From Bacilli bacterium (lineage in GTDB: Bacteria > Bacillota_I > Bacilli_A > RF39 > UBA660), in NCBI GenBank assembly GCA_028703035.1, contig JAQVNR010000023.1:1-17775 (forward strand): 17,775 bases of DNA, given 5' to 3'. Below are positions 9,201-14,976 of the stretch, one piece after another. Position 1 is the first letter of the stretch, and every line of letters starts with the position of its first letter. Position numbers and translations under genes: made by a program. The notes beneath the pieces were generated by a model, which was given only the letters and a program-made list of their open reading frames with translations, made no database searches and was not told the DNA's origin.

Positions 9201-11929
9201 CTTTTGATAATATAAATATCACTAATACAAGAACTTCAGGATCTTATAATAATATTATTACCTTTAGTTATGCCGATATCAAAAATGTTCACTTTTCTAA
9301 TATAACAATAGATGCGCCTAAAATGTCTTATGCTGCCCCGATTGGTATAAGTAGAGGCTATTTTGTCGCAAATATTACAGTTGATAATGTAAATGTTAAA
9401 GGCGCTGATTATTCATCGGGGTTTATTGGATCTGCTTTAATAAATGGTTACAATGATATTACTGGTTCTAATATAACTGTCGAGGGAAAGAAATATACTG
9501 GTGGGTTAATTGCTTATAAACCATATAATGAAGGAACAAGATATTTTACTTTTAATGTTGATAATGTAAACATAAAAGGCACTAGTTATGTCGGCGGTAT
9601 TTTTGGAATGGGTACATCTGATAATTCATCAGTTAAAAACGCTACTGTTACTGGGACTAGTTATGTTGGAGGGTTTAGTGGGCATGCAAATACTTATAAG
9701 ACAACAAATGTAACTGTAAGAGATAGTGAAATATCAGGGACAGGTAGTTATATCGGCGGAGTATATGGTTTATCTCATTACTATCATTATAATACTTATC
9801 TATTTGATTCAACTGTTACTGGATTACTTGCATCAACTAATTATGTCGGAGGTTTAATGGGCCATTCAGGTGGATATGGCATGTATAATTCCGGAGTTTC
9901 TAACAGTACCATTATCTCAAATGGAAACTATGTCGGAGGTATAACAGGTTATAATGAGAAAACCATCCAATATTCTTTTGTCCAAAATACATCAGTAAAA
10001 GGATTAAATTATGTCGGTGGAGTAGTTGGAATTAGTAGAACCGGAAATACTAGTTATATTAATGTAAATGCCGATGTTGTTGCCACTGGTATTAATGCTG
10101 GTGGAGTATCAGGTTATGTCAAAAACACCCATTCAACTAATGCATCTTATCCAATCAGAGCTCATCATATTATTGTTGCCGGCGGAAGTGTAACTGCACA
10201 AAGTAATGTTGGTGGAGTCAGTGGTTATGTTGAAGTAGAACTATATGAAGGGCACTTTTATAGTAATCTTGTTGCCACTACATTAAATACTACTAACCCA
10301 GATGGCGCAGTATCTCCTGCTATCGGAAATAATAAAGATTACAACTCAAAAATTAACAATTTAGTGATCTATGAAAATATGCCAGTTAATGATCAAACTG
10401 CTGGTACTATGCCAGATAATGGACTAACAAGTGATAATTTAGTTACTTTAGAAAATCTTAAAGTTCAGTCAACTTATACTAATAAAGGTTTTGCCACTGG
10501 TAGATATGATTATAAACCACTTGCAAACGATAAATTCCCCTTAGTTAAAACTTCTGCTGGGGCTGTTGATTCTAACCAAGTAGCTACTCCTTTACCTACG
10601 GAAATATTAAGAAGTATGTTAAGGCTAAGAACATTTGAGGTCCGCAAGCTACCCACAGTAAATGTTTACTCAATTGATGTTGATAAAATAAATATTGAAT
10701 TTGATAAAGAAGATTCCTTTAGTGCATTTACAATTAAATATGATAATAAAATTCTTGGACCATACGCAATTAATCAAAGAACATTTACTTTTAGTTATGA
10801 TTTTAAAACAGATTTTGAAATAGAAATAAATGATAATATTAATCAAAAAAAAGAGAATATTTCTGCAAAAGAATTAAGAAAACTTATAAGTGTTTATGAT
10901 GATAAATATTATTATTATAAAGAACATAAAATAAAAGGAAATGATGTAGATATATCAGGAGACTTTATTAATATTTATTCAAATAAAGCCTTAGATAAAG
11001 ATGGAAATATATTTACATTACCTGATTTAAAAAATATTGGTAATGTTTCATCGCTTGATTTAGATAATAAAGTAGTTCCAATGTATGAGTTTATATATTC
11101 AGATTATAAGATAAAAACTTTTTATAATTACTCAGTAATAACTGATAAAGATAATATGTCTACATCTTATGAGGATCAATATTTAGTTAAAAATGGTAAA
11201 CTAGAAATAATATCTTCAATATTAAATTCTAAGAAAGAAAGTATAATAATTGATAGCTATAGTAAAAAAGAATATCAAACTGTATTGGGAAGTAATGGAG
11301 TAATTTATAATTTAAAAGAACCTATCAAAGTCCCTAATGATTTTATTAATGAAAATATAAAATATTTTACTAATAATTTAACTCATAATTCTAGTTTCGT
11401 TTTAGTTTATTATGAAGATGGAAGTATTTATGGCTTTGATTATCGTACTGGTAAAAAAATATTTACTGAAAAAGTGAAATTAGATTTATCACTATTTGAA
11501 TATATTAAACAGAAATTAACAAAAACTGAAGATGTAATTGATGATAACACCATCAGTGCCTATCATGATATTAAAAACATCGAAGAAAAGTTAAAAGCTG
11601 ATCCAATTGAAAATGCTCTTTCAAATGATAATTCTTCTAAGACTAATAAAGAAAAAAATTATATTGCTAAATACGATCCTATTACTAAAAACTTTATTTT
11701 ATATGATGAGGATATATTATCTAATAATGAACCTAGTGTTATTTCTGAAGTAGATAAAATAATTTCAAATTCTGATTTAATCCAATATTATTCTAATAAA
11801 AAATTCCCAATGCTTCATAGTAAAGTAAATGGCTTACAAATTTTATTTATAATATTAGGAGGCATAGGAATAAGTTTGTTATTATATTTTAAAATTATAA
11901 AAAATTTTAAAAGCCAAAATGATTATTAA
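3233..11929 (+). CDS. Giant surface protein (2898 aa) with FN3-like, CBM-like and M26/GLUG beta-helix modules, anchored at both ends
   Basis: A hydrophobic N-terminus (about 4-24) is followed by an extracellular domain resembling the preceding protein (about 50-225), a Pro/Glu linker (228-261), and FN3-like beta-sandwiches (about 267-785). Next is a jelly-roll domain like carbohydrate-binding modules (about 800-945, ending KNLQIEQSNVATDYEPF). Three units follow that resemble the non-catalytic part of M26 IgA1 proteases: each starts with a phrase like STIEDWKNI...NYQLTADLDF (near 1036, 1470 and 1915) and runs into beta-helix coils with GLUG motifs (YVGG-type). The tail (about 2480-2850) includes a propeller-like phrase DGSIYGFDYRTGKKI, then a TM helix (about 2868-2889) and a 9-residue basic tail. 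I found no HExxH, so peptidase activity is not supported, and there is no LPXTG. A host-binding adhesin driven or assembled by the ATPase upstream is likely. GAGG at 3220-3223 precedes the ATG. Confidence 0.85.
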   Translation: MKNIIITILVCIVAFLGFIFLSFKPVGIIENDGYAISGNKVSEFLFKEKSNKKEKNIKATKVHAFDYLYSSHGKLFLGETKKTSINPIFPIFTNQNLALVSLSDDTILIDSNFKKYEGYKNFTLTSGELYNVDDKIRADENNYLFLKLANSLIMNSTNIKISTLTNNYEIKTNSIIYFNETYIKYYSLSSDLLVYNEILDLDFDAKVSILDKTYTYEELLINLKLYNPSKTEVPDIKAPGEEKKEPLTVKNTEVPYQVPKVNCDDFITNVYSSYSKLHISDPSGAITSPIIFEVKANNKTYLRKAYISSGMFEIIGLSPSTTFEIIGYYNYINEKGVELEKTFFKQTIETKDFSSLSPLTVSFENGDIYSTKIEVKNLKITKGLDSENIKGIKKVIVKINDKPFNLNAKELNNFLTGKDFTYQSPENIESNQMIDYEIIITDSFGNQFTVLNNKGTTRTSKRIPTALLNVVQKDISQVNIKATMENIDDVALGNYRYVVTTSDNKVVFEELVPNSNLIELENLDSNELYSISLYADLDINDGKGTYKNELIAETKFTSVPITSLGYVRLNLELVDLHQTTADVSISLDTISTNSKLIELLKRIKVNVIELDDNKEKVVYSFYLSTTNLAKLKANQSVIEQFIGLKSSSTYYIKIDSVVSQGDKDYNLETLTNLKSFTTLKKEANIAIINSFSTESIIDFDVKVIDEDNAVLSNNIRLEVRDVLNKIIRIEKINLNDDFVRLTFDKLKLNNYYTFNYIAEEYNVGKDNTTFLENHIVASYKVFTEIGINGDISITSLLEKKAGKNLFNINNNLNWKSLGVGIDEKFIDVAKDEITLTALNGYQNSSYYLIDYIGKTLTVSFYAKRVEGEAPVYVTNSDGNSSTYLLANLTNEYKKYTYTYTLNNGGYTGFNIREVEGKNNRTTVMLKNLQIEQSNVATDYEPFVQSSTYDALINVNLNDTRNEIVTNDYYIKIYKEANLVSSIQYDIDDTNQVINKETLHSLNRNTNYRLDLVVKIREREYVIASTEFTTEKEIRSIRNITDFFRMHNNGRYIVTADLDFTKSSSVYSSPFYGEIDFQGHQVIMSVQGNPSYLFYIIRSTGKIKNIDFHIYLNNTDSRAWYYGLNYRNYGTIENIMVTIEEAKNVGNVAFVTTSCENFGNISNFVVNSKVSISGERYFSPFVLCNHGTLENGYVYGEDINATFSNETPDRKRVGSLAAYTGSNSQIRNVFSLININSYTEGGANNKQIGLIVGESNRGLIQNVYSVGKLNIANTTGDINIGYVSNSVNPSNLYYLSDEIYNTNYSQKISNIAVNDREFQNKVLNEADAFIVDENISNGYYPQVKWPKCMPYQELIPLPEVKDSDLMDIISTEVIENNFDTAKIVFDVHNPSLEVISDISIKDLNVEILKQETSKGKTKVTVKVKNVDKYLSKYYVKSITSKSAYNIYYTRTYKDNEKVLNFDLYRKVSTIEDWKNIKDNPNENYQLTADLDFQSKTGFLVGNFSGKLNGDNHTIKNIEITEGSGLFNILTGEIKNLNVVNYKKTNPSAYGGLIYNSKGVSTIDNVHMTDVSINATSYIGGIIGYGEGTIIKNSSVTNFKNNNAEGAIDIRIGSLAGYISGGYILNSYAQGINIDIANSISTYGVGGLVGQLSSGLAENCYAVGNIKTNSSMAGGIVGLSSANISNVYSDVNIESKLDYIGGIIGQATNNYLYNSLVVGNLYSSYITTYMHRTVGNKAPNQNNYALSSQLINGYESSHFYGENLIFYDELLSKPTYEAVIKLGPYFNYEMVPSGYLPKLYNTDGITLLPNQTNNQISQQQFSIVSVDSIKGMEDATIFITLNNPNNFEIIDIEFDYFKILNTKKISTEDGKTTIEVIVEPEKALDTYMLNKIIYKEADTIKEFNKSVKIDLQFYKNLGSFEDWQKIDSEVPENYRLVDDIDFNNHVNIKTNVVIARLEGMDDGYKIKNLTINKNLSSQSLIRIITTNLENITFDNINITNTRTSGSYNNIITFSYADIKNVHFSNITIDAPKMSYAAPIGISRGYFVANITVDNVNVKGADYSSGFIGSALINGYNDITGSNITVEGKKYTGGLIAYKPYNEGTRYFTFNVDNVNIKGTSYVGGIFGMGTSDNSSVKNATVTGTSYVGGFSGHANTYKTTNVTVRDSEISGTGSYIGGVYGLSHYYHYNTYLFDSTVTGLLASTNYVGGLMGHSGGYGMYNSGVSNSTIISNGNYVGGITGYNEKTIQYSFVQNTSVKGLNYVGGVVGISRTGNTSYINVNADVVATGINAGGVSGYVKNTHSTNASYPIRAHHIIVAGGSVTAQSNVGGVSGYVEVELYEGHFYSNLVATTLNTTNPDGAVSPAIGNNKDYNSKINNLVIYENMPVNDQTAGTMPDNGLTSDNLVTLENLKVQSTYTNKGFATGRYDYKPLANDKFPLVKTSAGAVDSNQVATPLPTEILRSMLRLRTFEVRKLPTVNVYSIDVDKINIEFDKEDSFSAFTIKYDNKILGPYAINQRTFTFSYDFKTDFEIEINDNINQKKENISAKELRKLISVYDDKYYYYKEHKIKGNDVDISGDFINIYSNKALDKDGNIFTLPDLKNIGNVSSLDLDNKVVPMYEFIYSDYKIKTFYNYSVITDKDNMSTSYEDQYLVKNGKLEIISSILNSKKESIIIDSYSKKEYQTVLGSNGVIYNLKEPIKVPNDFINENIKYFTNNLTHNSSFVLVYYEDGSIYGFDYRTGKKIFTEKVKLDLSLFEYIKQKLTKTEDVIDDNTISAYHDIKNIEEKLKADPIENALSNDNSSKTNKEKNYIAKYDPITKNFILYDEDILSNNEPSVISEVDKIISNSDLIQYYSNKKFPMLHSKVNGLQILFIILGGIGISLLLYFKIIKNFKSQNDY
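9560..10240 (+). repeat. Imperfect tandem repeat coding for GLUG-type beta-helix coils
   Basis: Within the giant gene a coil of about 25-30 codons recurs at least seven times. Each copy is centred on a Tyr-Val-Gly-Gly phrase written as TATGTCGGAGG or close variants (near 9587, 9664, 9749, 9843, 9930 and 10010, with a diverged AATGCTGGTGGAGTATCAGG near 10094 and another near 10205). A strand with an Asn/Thr/Val pattern follows each. GLUG repeats are known from M26 proteases and surface proteins, where they stack into a right-handed beta-helix. The copies differ at many third positions, so this is an old protein repeat rather than recent DNA duplication, although the TATGTCGG core is well conserved. 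Confidence 0.8.
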
Positions 11930-11951
11930 GTAAAAGGTTGGGAAGGTAGAT

Positions 11952-12938
11952 ATGCAAGAAAAATTAAAATTTGAATTAATTGAGTTAGACAAAAAAAGAT
12001 TAGAAATAAGAAATAATTATAAGAATGCATTAATTAATTCTGTTAATAATAGAAAACTTTATGTAAAAGATTATATTTTATTTCCTAAAACTTTAGTTAG
12101 TGAAGACAATTATCAACTTAGATATGGTGTATCATGGCATAGAAATGGTTTTGTCATAAAAGTAGGTTCAAATATTATAGTTGTTGATCCTGGGGTTGAT
12201 TTTGTATTAAGATTAACAGAAAGTGGATTTAATTTAACTGATATTACTCATATAGTCATAACCCATGCTCATCTTGATCATGCTTCTGCTGCAAATACCC
12301 TGATGGATTTTATGATAAGAGCAAAAGCAAGTGTCCAAATCATTGCGCCAATATCTGTTTATGAAACAAAAGTAATAAGTGATTTTCATTCAGGAATTAA
12401 AGCTGAATTTCCAATAAATCACCGGGCTATAACAATTGATGAAACTAGTGAAATTAAACTCTCTGATGGATATATAATGACTTTTGTCAGTTTAATTCAC
12501 AGCGTGCCTTGTTATGGTTTTAAAATAACTGGAAATAATAAAATATATACTCATTTGTCGGATACAAGTTATTCAACGAAAATATTAACCAAGAATAATC
12601 AAGAAATTATTATTAAAGATATTAAAGATTATGTTGAAGAAGGCGTAACAATTGATAATCATGCTTATATTAAAGAATTTGTCACAGGTAGTGATATGCT
12701 AATAGCGAATGTCGACAGTTTTATGTATACAAAAAATTCCAAAACCCATTTACCACTTTTGGATTTAATAGAAATTATTAAAAACAATGATGTCCAAAAT
12801 GTTATCCTGTCTCATGTTAATCCTGATGCGGAATTGGATAATGAAAAATGGGGTGAAAAGTTAGCAGAATATATTTTTCAAGTTTATAAAATTAAAACTT
12901 ATTTTATAGAAAAATCTGGAAAAGAAATTGAGTTATAG
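11952..12938 (+). CDS. Metallo-beta-lactamase-fold hydrolase in the F1-like ATPase operon
   Basis: The product has 328 residues. An N-terminal helix rich in Lys/Glu (1-35) precedes the MBL domain. The metal site is complete: HAHLDH at 105-110 after ITHIVIT, a later His in LIHSVP (H183), Asp in HLSDTSYS (D204), and His in ILSHVNPD (H288). The pattern His-x-His-x-Asp-His ... His ... Asp ... His is that of RNase Z-like and related MBL phosphodiesterases, and VVDPGVDF fits the strand before the site. There is no signal peptide, so it acts in the cytoplasm. GGAAGG (11941-11946) lies 5 bases before the ATG, and the gene follows the giant gene by 22 bases, so it is the last visible operon member. 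Its substrate cannot be told: cyclic nucleotide or RNA cleavage are family possibilities. Its link to the ATPase rests only on synteny. Confidence 0.9.
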   Translation: MQEKLKFELIELDKKRLEIRNNYKNALINSVNNRKLYVKDYILFPKTLVSEDNYQLRYGVSWHRNGFVIKVGSNIIVVDPGVDFVLRLTESGFNLTDITHIVITHAHLDHASAANTLMDFMIRAKASVQIIAPISVYETKVISDFHSGIKAEFPINHRAITIDETSEIKLSDGYIMTFVSLIHSVPCYGFKITGNNKIYTHLSDTSYSTKILTKNNQEIIIKDIKDYVEEGVTIDNHAYIKEFVTGSDMLIANVDSFMYTKNSKTHLPLLDLIEIIKNNDVQNVILSHVNPDAELDNEKWGEKLAEYIFQVYKIKTYFIEKSGKEIEL

Positions 12939-13055
12939 ATTTATAATTTCAAAATTAACTGATTAAAAAAATTCCTTTAAAATAATTATAATTAGGTTAT
13001 TTAACTTGAATTTTATCTTGCTTCTCATAATATATTATATATGAGGAGGTCTTTT
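12939..13055 (+). promoter_or_regulatory. Intergenic leader of the DUF11 gene, with probable promoter and strong RBS
   Basis: This gap separates the ATPase operon from the DUF11 cluster. I see no convincing terminator hairpin, only short AT palindromes. A TTGAAT at 13006-13011 and TATATT at 13031-13036 resemble -35 and -10 boxes but with a long spacer of 19. CATAATATA at 13026-13034 resembles sequences found before the other DUF11 genes. AGGAGGT at 13044-13050 is a near-perfect Shine-Dalgarno, 5 bases before the ATG at 13056. It rules out the in-frame ATG at 13041, which overlaps it. Confidence 0.45.
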
Positions 13056-13829
13056 ATGAATGAAATTCTTAATACTGCTGAAATAGAATACCAATATAGA
13101 ATAGACCCAACTGGACCTGATTTAGATAATACAATATCAAGTAATGAAACTGGAGTTGATTTAGTGCTCGGAGAGTTAACAATGATTAAATCTGTTGATA
13201 AGCTTTATGCAACGATAGGAGAAATACTTACATACACGGTAATTATTAACAACATAGGTAATATACTAGTATCAAATGTTGTGTTTACTGATATATTACC
13301 AGCAGAAGCAACTTTTGTTACTGGAAGCGTTACAGTAAATGATACGCCAGAGGTAAGTTATCATATAGAAACTGGATTTGATTTAGGTGCAATGATTATT
13401 GGTAGTACCAATACAGTAACGTTTAAAGCAGAAGTAACAACACTTCCAAATCCTAACACGATTATTAATAAAGCTGAAACCACATTTAATTACTTAGTTA
13501 TAGTGCCAATAGGTGGAAACTCTGAAAGCAATACGGTAACAACAACAATTAATGTATCAGACTTAAATATTATTAAAAGTGCTGATGTTTTAGCTGTTAT
13601 TCCTGGTGATACAATTACCTATACTATTGAAATAGAAAATATTGGCAACGTAATAGCAAGTAATATATTATTAACAGATTCAATAGATTCAAATACTACA
13701 TTTGTTGCAGAAAGTGTTATAGTTGATGGAACCCCAGAGCCTACATTTAACCCTGATAATGGTTTTGCTATTCCTGATATTAATTCAAATGACATAATTT
13801 TTGTTACCTTTGAAGTTACTGTAAATTAA
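13056..13829 (+). CDS. Two-module DUF11-type beta-sandwich protein without signal peptide
   Basis: The product has 257 residues from the ATG chosen by the AGGAGGT at 13044-13050. Two DUF11-type (conserved repeat, TIGR01451-like) modules are seen: about 42-150 (LTMIKSVDKLYATIGEILTY..., TFVTGSVTVN) and about 170-257 (LNIIKSADVLAVIPGDTITY..., TFVAESVIVDG). Both carry the 'K...G..itYti.i.NiGn..asnv..tD' core. The protein opens with NEILNTAEIEYQY, which matches the last strand of a DUF11 domain (here IINKAETTFNY of module 1). Module 2 ends at TFEVTVN, before such a strand. There is no hydrophobic N-terminus, sorting signal or TM, so standard Sec export is not supported. DUF11 proteins are normally surface or structural. 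I infer a structural subunit that may exchange strands with its neighbours. The next reading frame starts 2 bases after its stop and opens with the missing strand. Confidence 0.82.
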   Translation: MNEILNTAEIEYQYRIDPTGPDLDNTISSNETGVDLVLGELTMIKSVDKLYATIGEILTYTVIINNIGNILVSNVVFTDILPAEATFVTGSVTVNDTPEVSYHIETGFDLGAMIIGSTNTVTFKAEVTTLPNPNTIINKAETTFNYLVIVPIGGNSESNTVTTTINVSDLNIIKSADVLAVIPGDTITYTIEIENIGNVIASNILLTDSIDSNTTFVAESVIVDGTPEPTFNPDNGFAIPDINSNDIIFVTFEVTVN

Positions 13830-13830
13830 T

Positions 13831-14109
13831 ATGATTACCAATATAGCAAATTTAGTTTATGATTTAGATGAAATAAAAAATAGATATCAAAGTAGTAACA
13901 TGGTAAGTATATATAAATATTTTCCTATTTTAAATATTATAGTAGGCTGGGATACTGATTATATATCTATTTATATTTTAAATAATACTAGTAGAGAAAT
14001 AAAGTATCTACAAATATTTGATATAAACAATGATATTATAAAAAATGTACCTGAATTACCGATTAATATTCTTAAAATAATAACCTATAATATGAACCAA
14101 ATATATTAA
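13831..14109 (+). CDS. Short, degenerate DUF11-like protein or frameshifted continuation of the preceding gene
   Basis: This is a 92-residue frame beginning MITNIANLVYDLDEI, the strand that would complete module 2 of the preceding product, followed by SSNMVSIYKYFPILNI, the usual linker into another DUF11 module. The rest (YISIYILNNTSREIKYLQIFDINNDII) fits the 'YtI.i.N....ei.n..itD' core weakly and then stops short, so the module is incomplete. TAATATG links it to the gene before (stop 13827-13829, ATG 13831), and no good Shine-Dalgarno is seen, so it would depend on translational coupling. Alternatively it is the tail of a longer gene split by a small deletion or frameshift at 13826-13832. 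Six or more residues found between these strands in module 1 are missing here, which favours a lesion or a deliberate domain boundary over a single-base error. It could be a pseudogene fragment. Confidence 0.5.
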   Translation: MITNIANLVYDLDEIKNRYQSSNMVSIYKYFPILNIIVGWDTDYISIYILNNTSREIKYLQIFDINNDIIKNVPELPINILKIITYNMNQIY

Positions 14110-14398
14110 TTATCTACCAAGAAGAAAATAGTACTATGTATATATCAAAATAAGTATCAAATTAATTGTAAAGTTTCATTTTAATGTAACAACACTCAAT
14201 GAAAGTATGATATGATATTCATAAGAAGAACCTCTGTTATTTTTGTTTCAACTTCATTTAACAGAGATCTTCTTTTTTTATAATTATGTTGAACTTTTAG
14301 TTATGTTGAGAAACAATTCCAAATTTTGTTTCAAAAAGAGTTAATGGGCGGTACTATATAAAATAATCTACATATAATTATATAGGAGTGCGATTGTG
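14110..14398. other. Intergenic region with terminator and possible operator repeats
   Basis: No gene is seen in 14110-14398. It contains the strong terminator described separately (14223-14279), an inverted repeat GAAACAA / TTGTTTC (14310-14316 and 14326-14332, spacer 9), a direct repeat TTATGTTGA (14284-14292 and 14301-14309) and a direct repeat TTTTGTTTCAA (14241-14251 and 14324-14334). An AT-rich stretch with CATATAATTATAT (14371-14383) directly precedes the Shine-Dalgarno AGGAGTG (14384-14390) of the next gene. A promoter is expected here, but I cannot fix its boxes. Confidence 0.5.
14223..14279 (+). terminator. Rho-independent terminator after the first DUF11 genes
   Basis: The arms are AAGAAGA (14223-14229) with TCTTCTT (14268-14274), and CTCTGTTA (14232-14239) with TAACAGAG (14259-14266). 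They are separated by a small internal loop (AC against A), with a loop of 19 bases. A run of seven T follows at 14273-14279. The 15 base pairs and T-tract make this the clearest terminator in the window. It ends the 13056-14109 transcript. Confidence 0.85.
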
Positions 14399-14830
14399 AT
14401 GGACGAATTAACTAATTATGCAGAGGTAGTTGGTACTTATAATTTACACGAAACAGAAATAAAGTCTAATAGTGTAACAACTATTTTAACAACTAATTTA
14501 GAGATAACCAAATCTGCTAATAAAATTATATGGGCTATTGGAAATTTAAAATATACAATTACAGTAAGTAATCCAAATGGTGGAAGTGTGCGGGAGATAA
14601 TTATTACTGATGTATTAAATCCTGATTTAATAAGATTAGTTCAGGATAGTATAACTATTAATGGAATTCCGGCGGGTTATGGAAATTTTACTTATGATGA
14701 TGCTACTGGACTTTTAACATTTTTTTTAAACGTTATAAATCCTAATCAAGATATAGAAATTGAATTTTCAGTTACTAAACACCAAAGAGAAGCCTTTAAA
14801 CTAGAGAATTATGCATCACTTACTTTTTAG
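14399..14830 (+). CDS. DUF11-type protein, probably truncated by a frameshift
   Basis: The product has 143 residues from the ATG at 14399; AGGAGTG at 14384-14390 lies 8 bases upstream, and a GTG at 14396 would add one residue. It opens with DELTNYAEVVGTY, the closing strand of a DUF11 domain, then a linker with NSVTT, then one module (about 34-143: LEITKSANKIIWAIGNLKYTITVSN..., ITDVLNPDLIRLVQDSITING). It ends with KLENYASLTF, which is that module's own closing strand, and then a TAG. It is a close paralogue of the 16992-17372 product (shared ELTN-A-VGTY, ITK-A, WA-G-L-YTIT, INGI/V phrases). No signal peptide or membrane segment is seen. The other frame after the T-run at 14824-14828 continues with DUF11-like sequence, so the gene was probably longer. 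If translated it would still yield a complete module. Confidence 0.75.
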   Translation: MDELTNYAEVVGTYNLHETEIKSNSVTTILTTNLEITKSANKIIWAIGNLKYTITVSNPNGGSVREIIITDVLNPDLIRLVQDSITINGIPAGYGNFTYDDATGLLTFFLNVINPNQDIEIEFSVTKHQREAFKLENYASLTF

Positions 14831-14964
14831 TATTAAGAGATAATATAAAATCTACTCGTGCTGATAATACAAACACAAGTAATGTTGTTATAGTAATCGC
14901 ATTATCTGAGGTTTGCAAGTGCAGAGAAATATATAATCGTGCATATAAAAATAGAAATCAGTGA
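14827..14964 (+). pseudogene. Out-of-frame 3' remnant of the preceding DUF11 gene
   Basis: In the frame beginning at 14827 the sequence reads through TAG 14828-14830 as LVLRDNIKSTRADNTNTSNVVIVIAL and then a short Cys-containing end (SEVCKC), stopping with TGA at 14962-14964. The DNTNTSNVVIV phrase matches the linker after a DUF11 closing strand (compare SESNTVTTTINV in the 13056 product). One extra T in the five-T run at 14824-14828 would join the two frames. The remnant has no start or RBS of its own. The result may be a mutation or a slippage site; a decayed end is the simpler reading. The join point is exact only to within the T-run. Confidence 0.55.
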
Positions 14965-14976
14965 TTTCTATTTTTT
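14947..14976. terminator. Bidirectional terminator between convergent genes
   Basis: This is a near-perfect palindrome: AAAAATAGAAATCA (14947-14960), one G (14961), then TGATTTCTATTTTT (14962-14975), with a T-run to 14976. The T-run serves the + strand and the A-run (14947-14951) gives a T-tract on the - strand. It sits directly after the stop (14977-14979) of the - strand gene and just after the decayed DUF11 gene, so it can end transcripts from both sides. Confidence 0.82.

Noticed and set aside
9560..10240. CRISPR-like or minisatellite DNA array
   Set aside because: The TATGTCGG repeats are in frame, unequal in spacing and diverged, and are explained by GLUG protein repeats.
3233..11929. 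Active M26-type IgA1 metalloprotease
   Set aside because: No HExxH motif was found in the product, and the resemblance is limited to the non-catalytic modules.
13041..13055. ATG at 13041 as the start of the first DUF11 gene
   Set aside because: It overlaps the AGGAGGT Shine-Dalgarno that serves the ATG at 13056, and the added residues break the alignment with the paralogues' N-termini.
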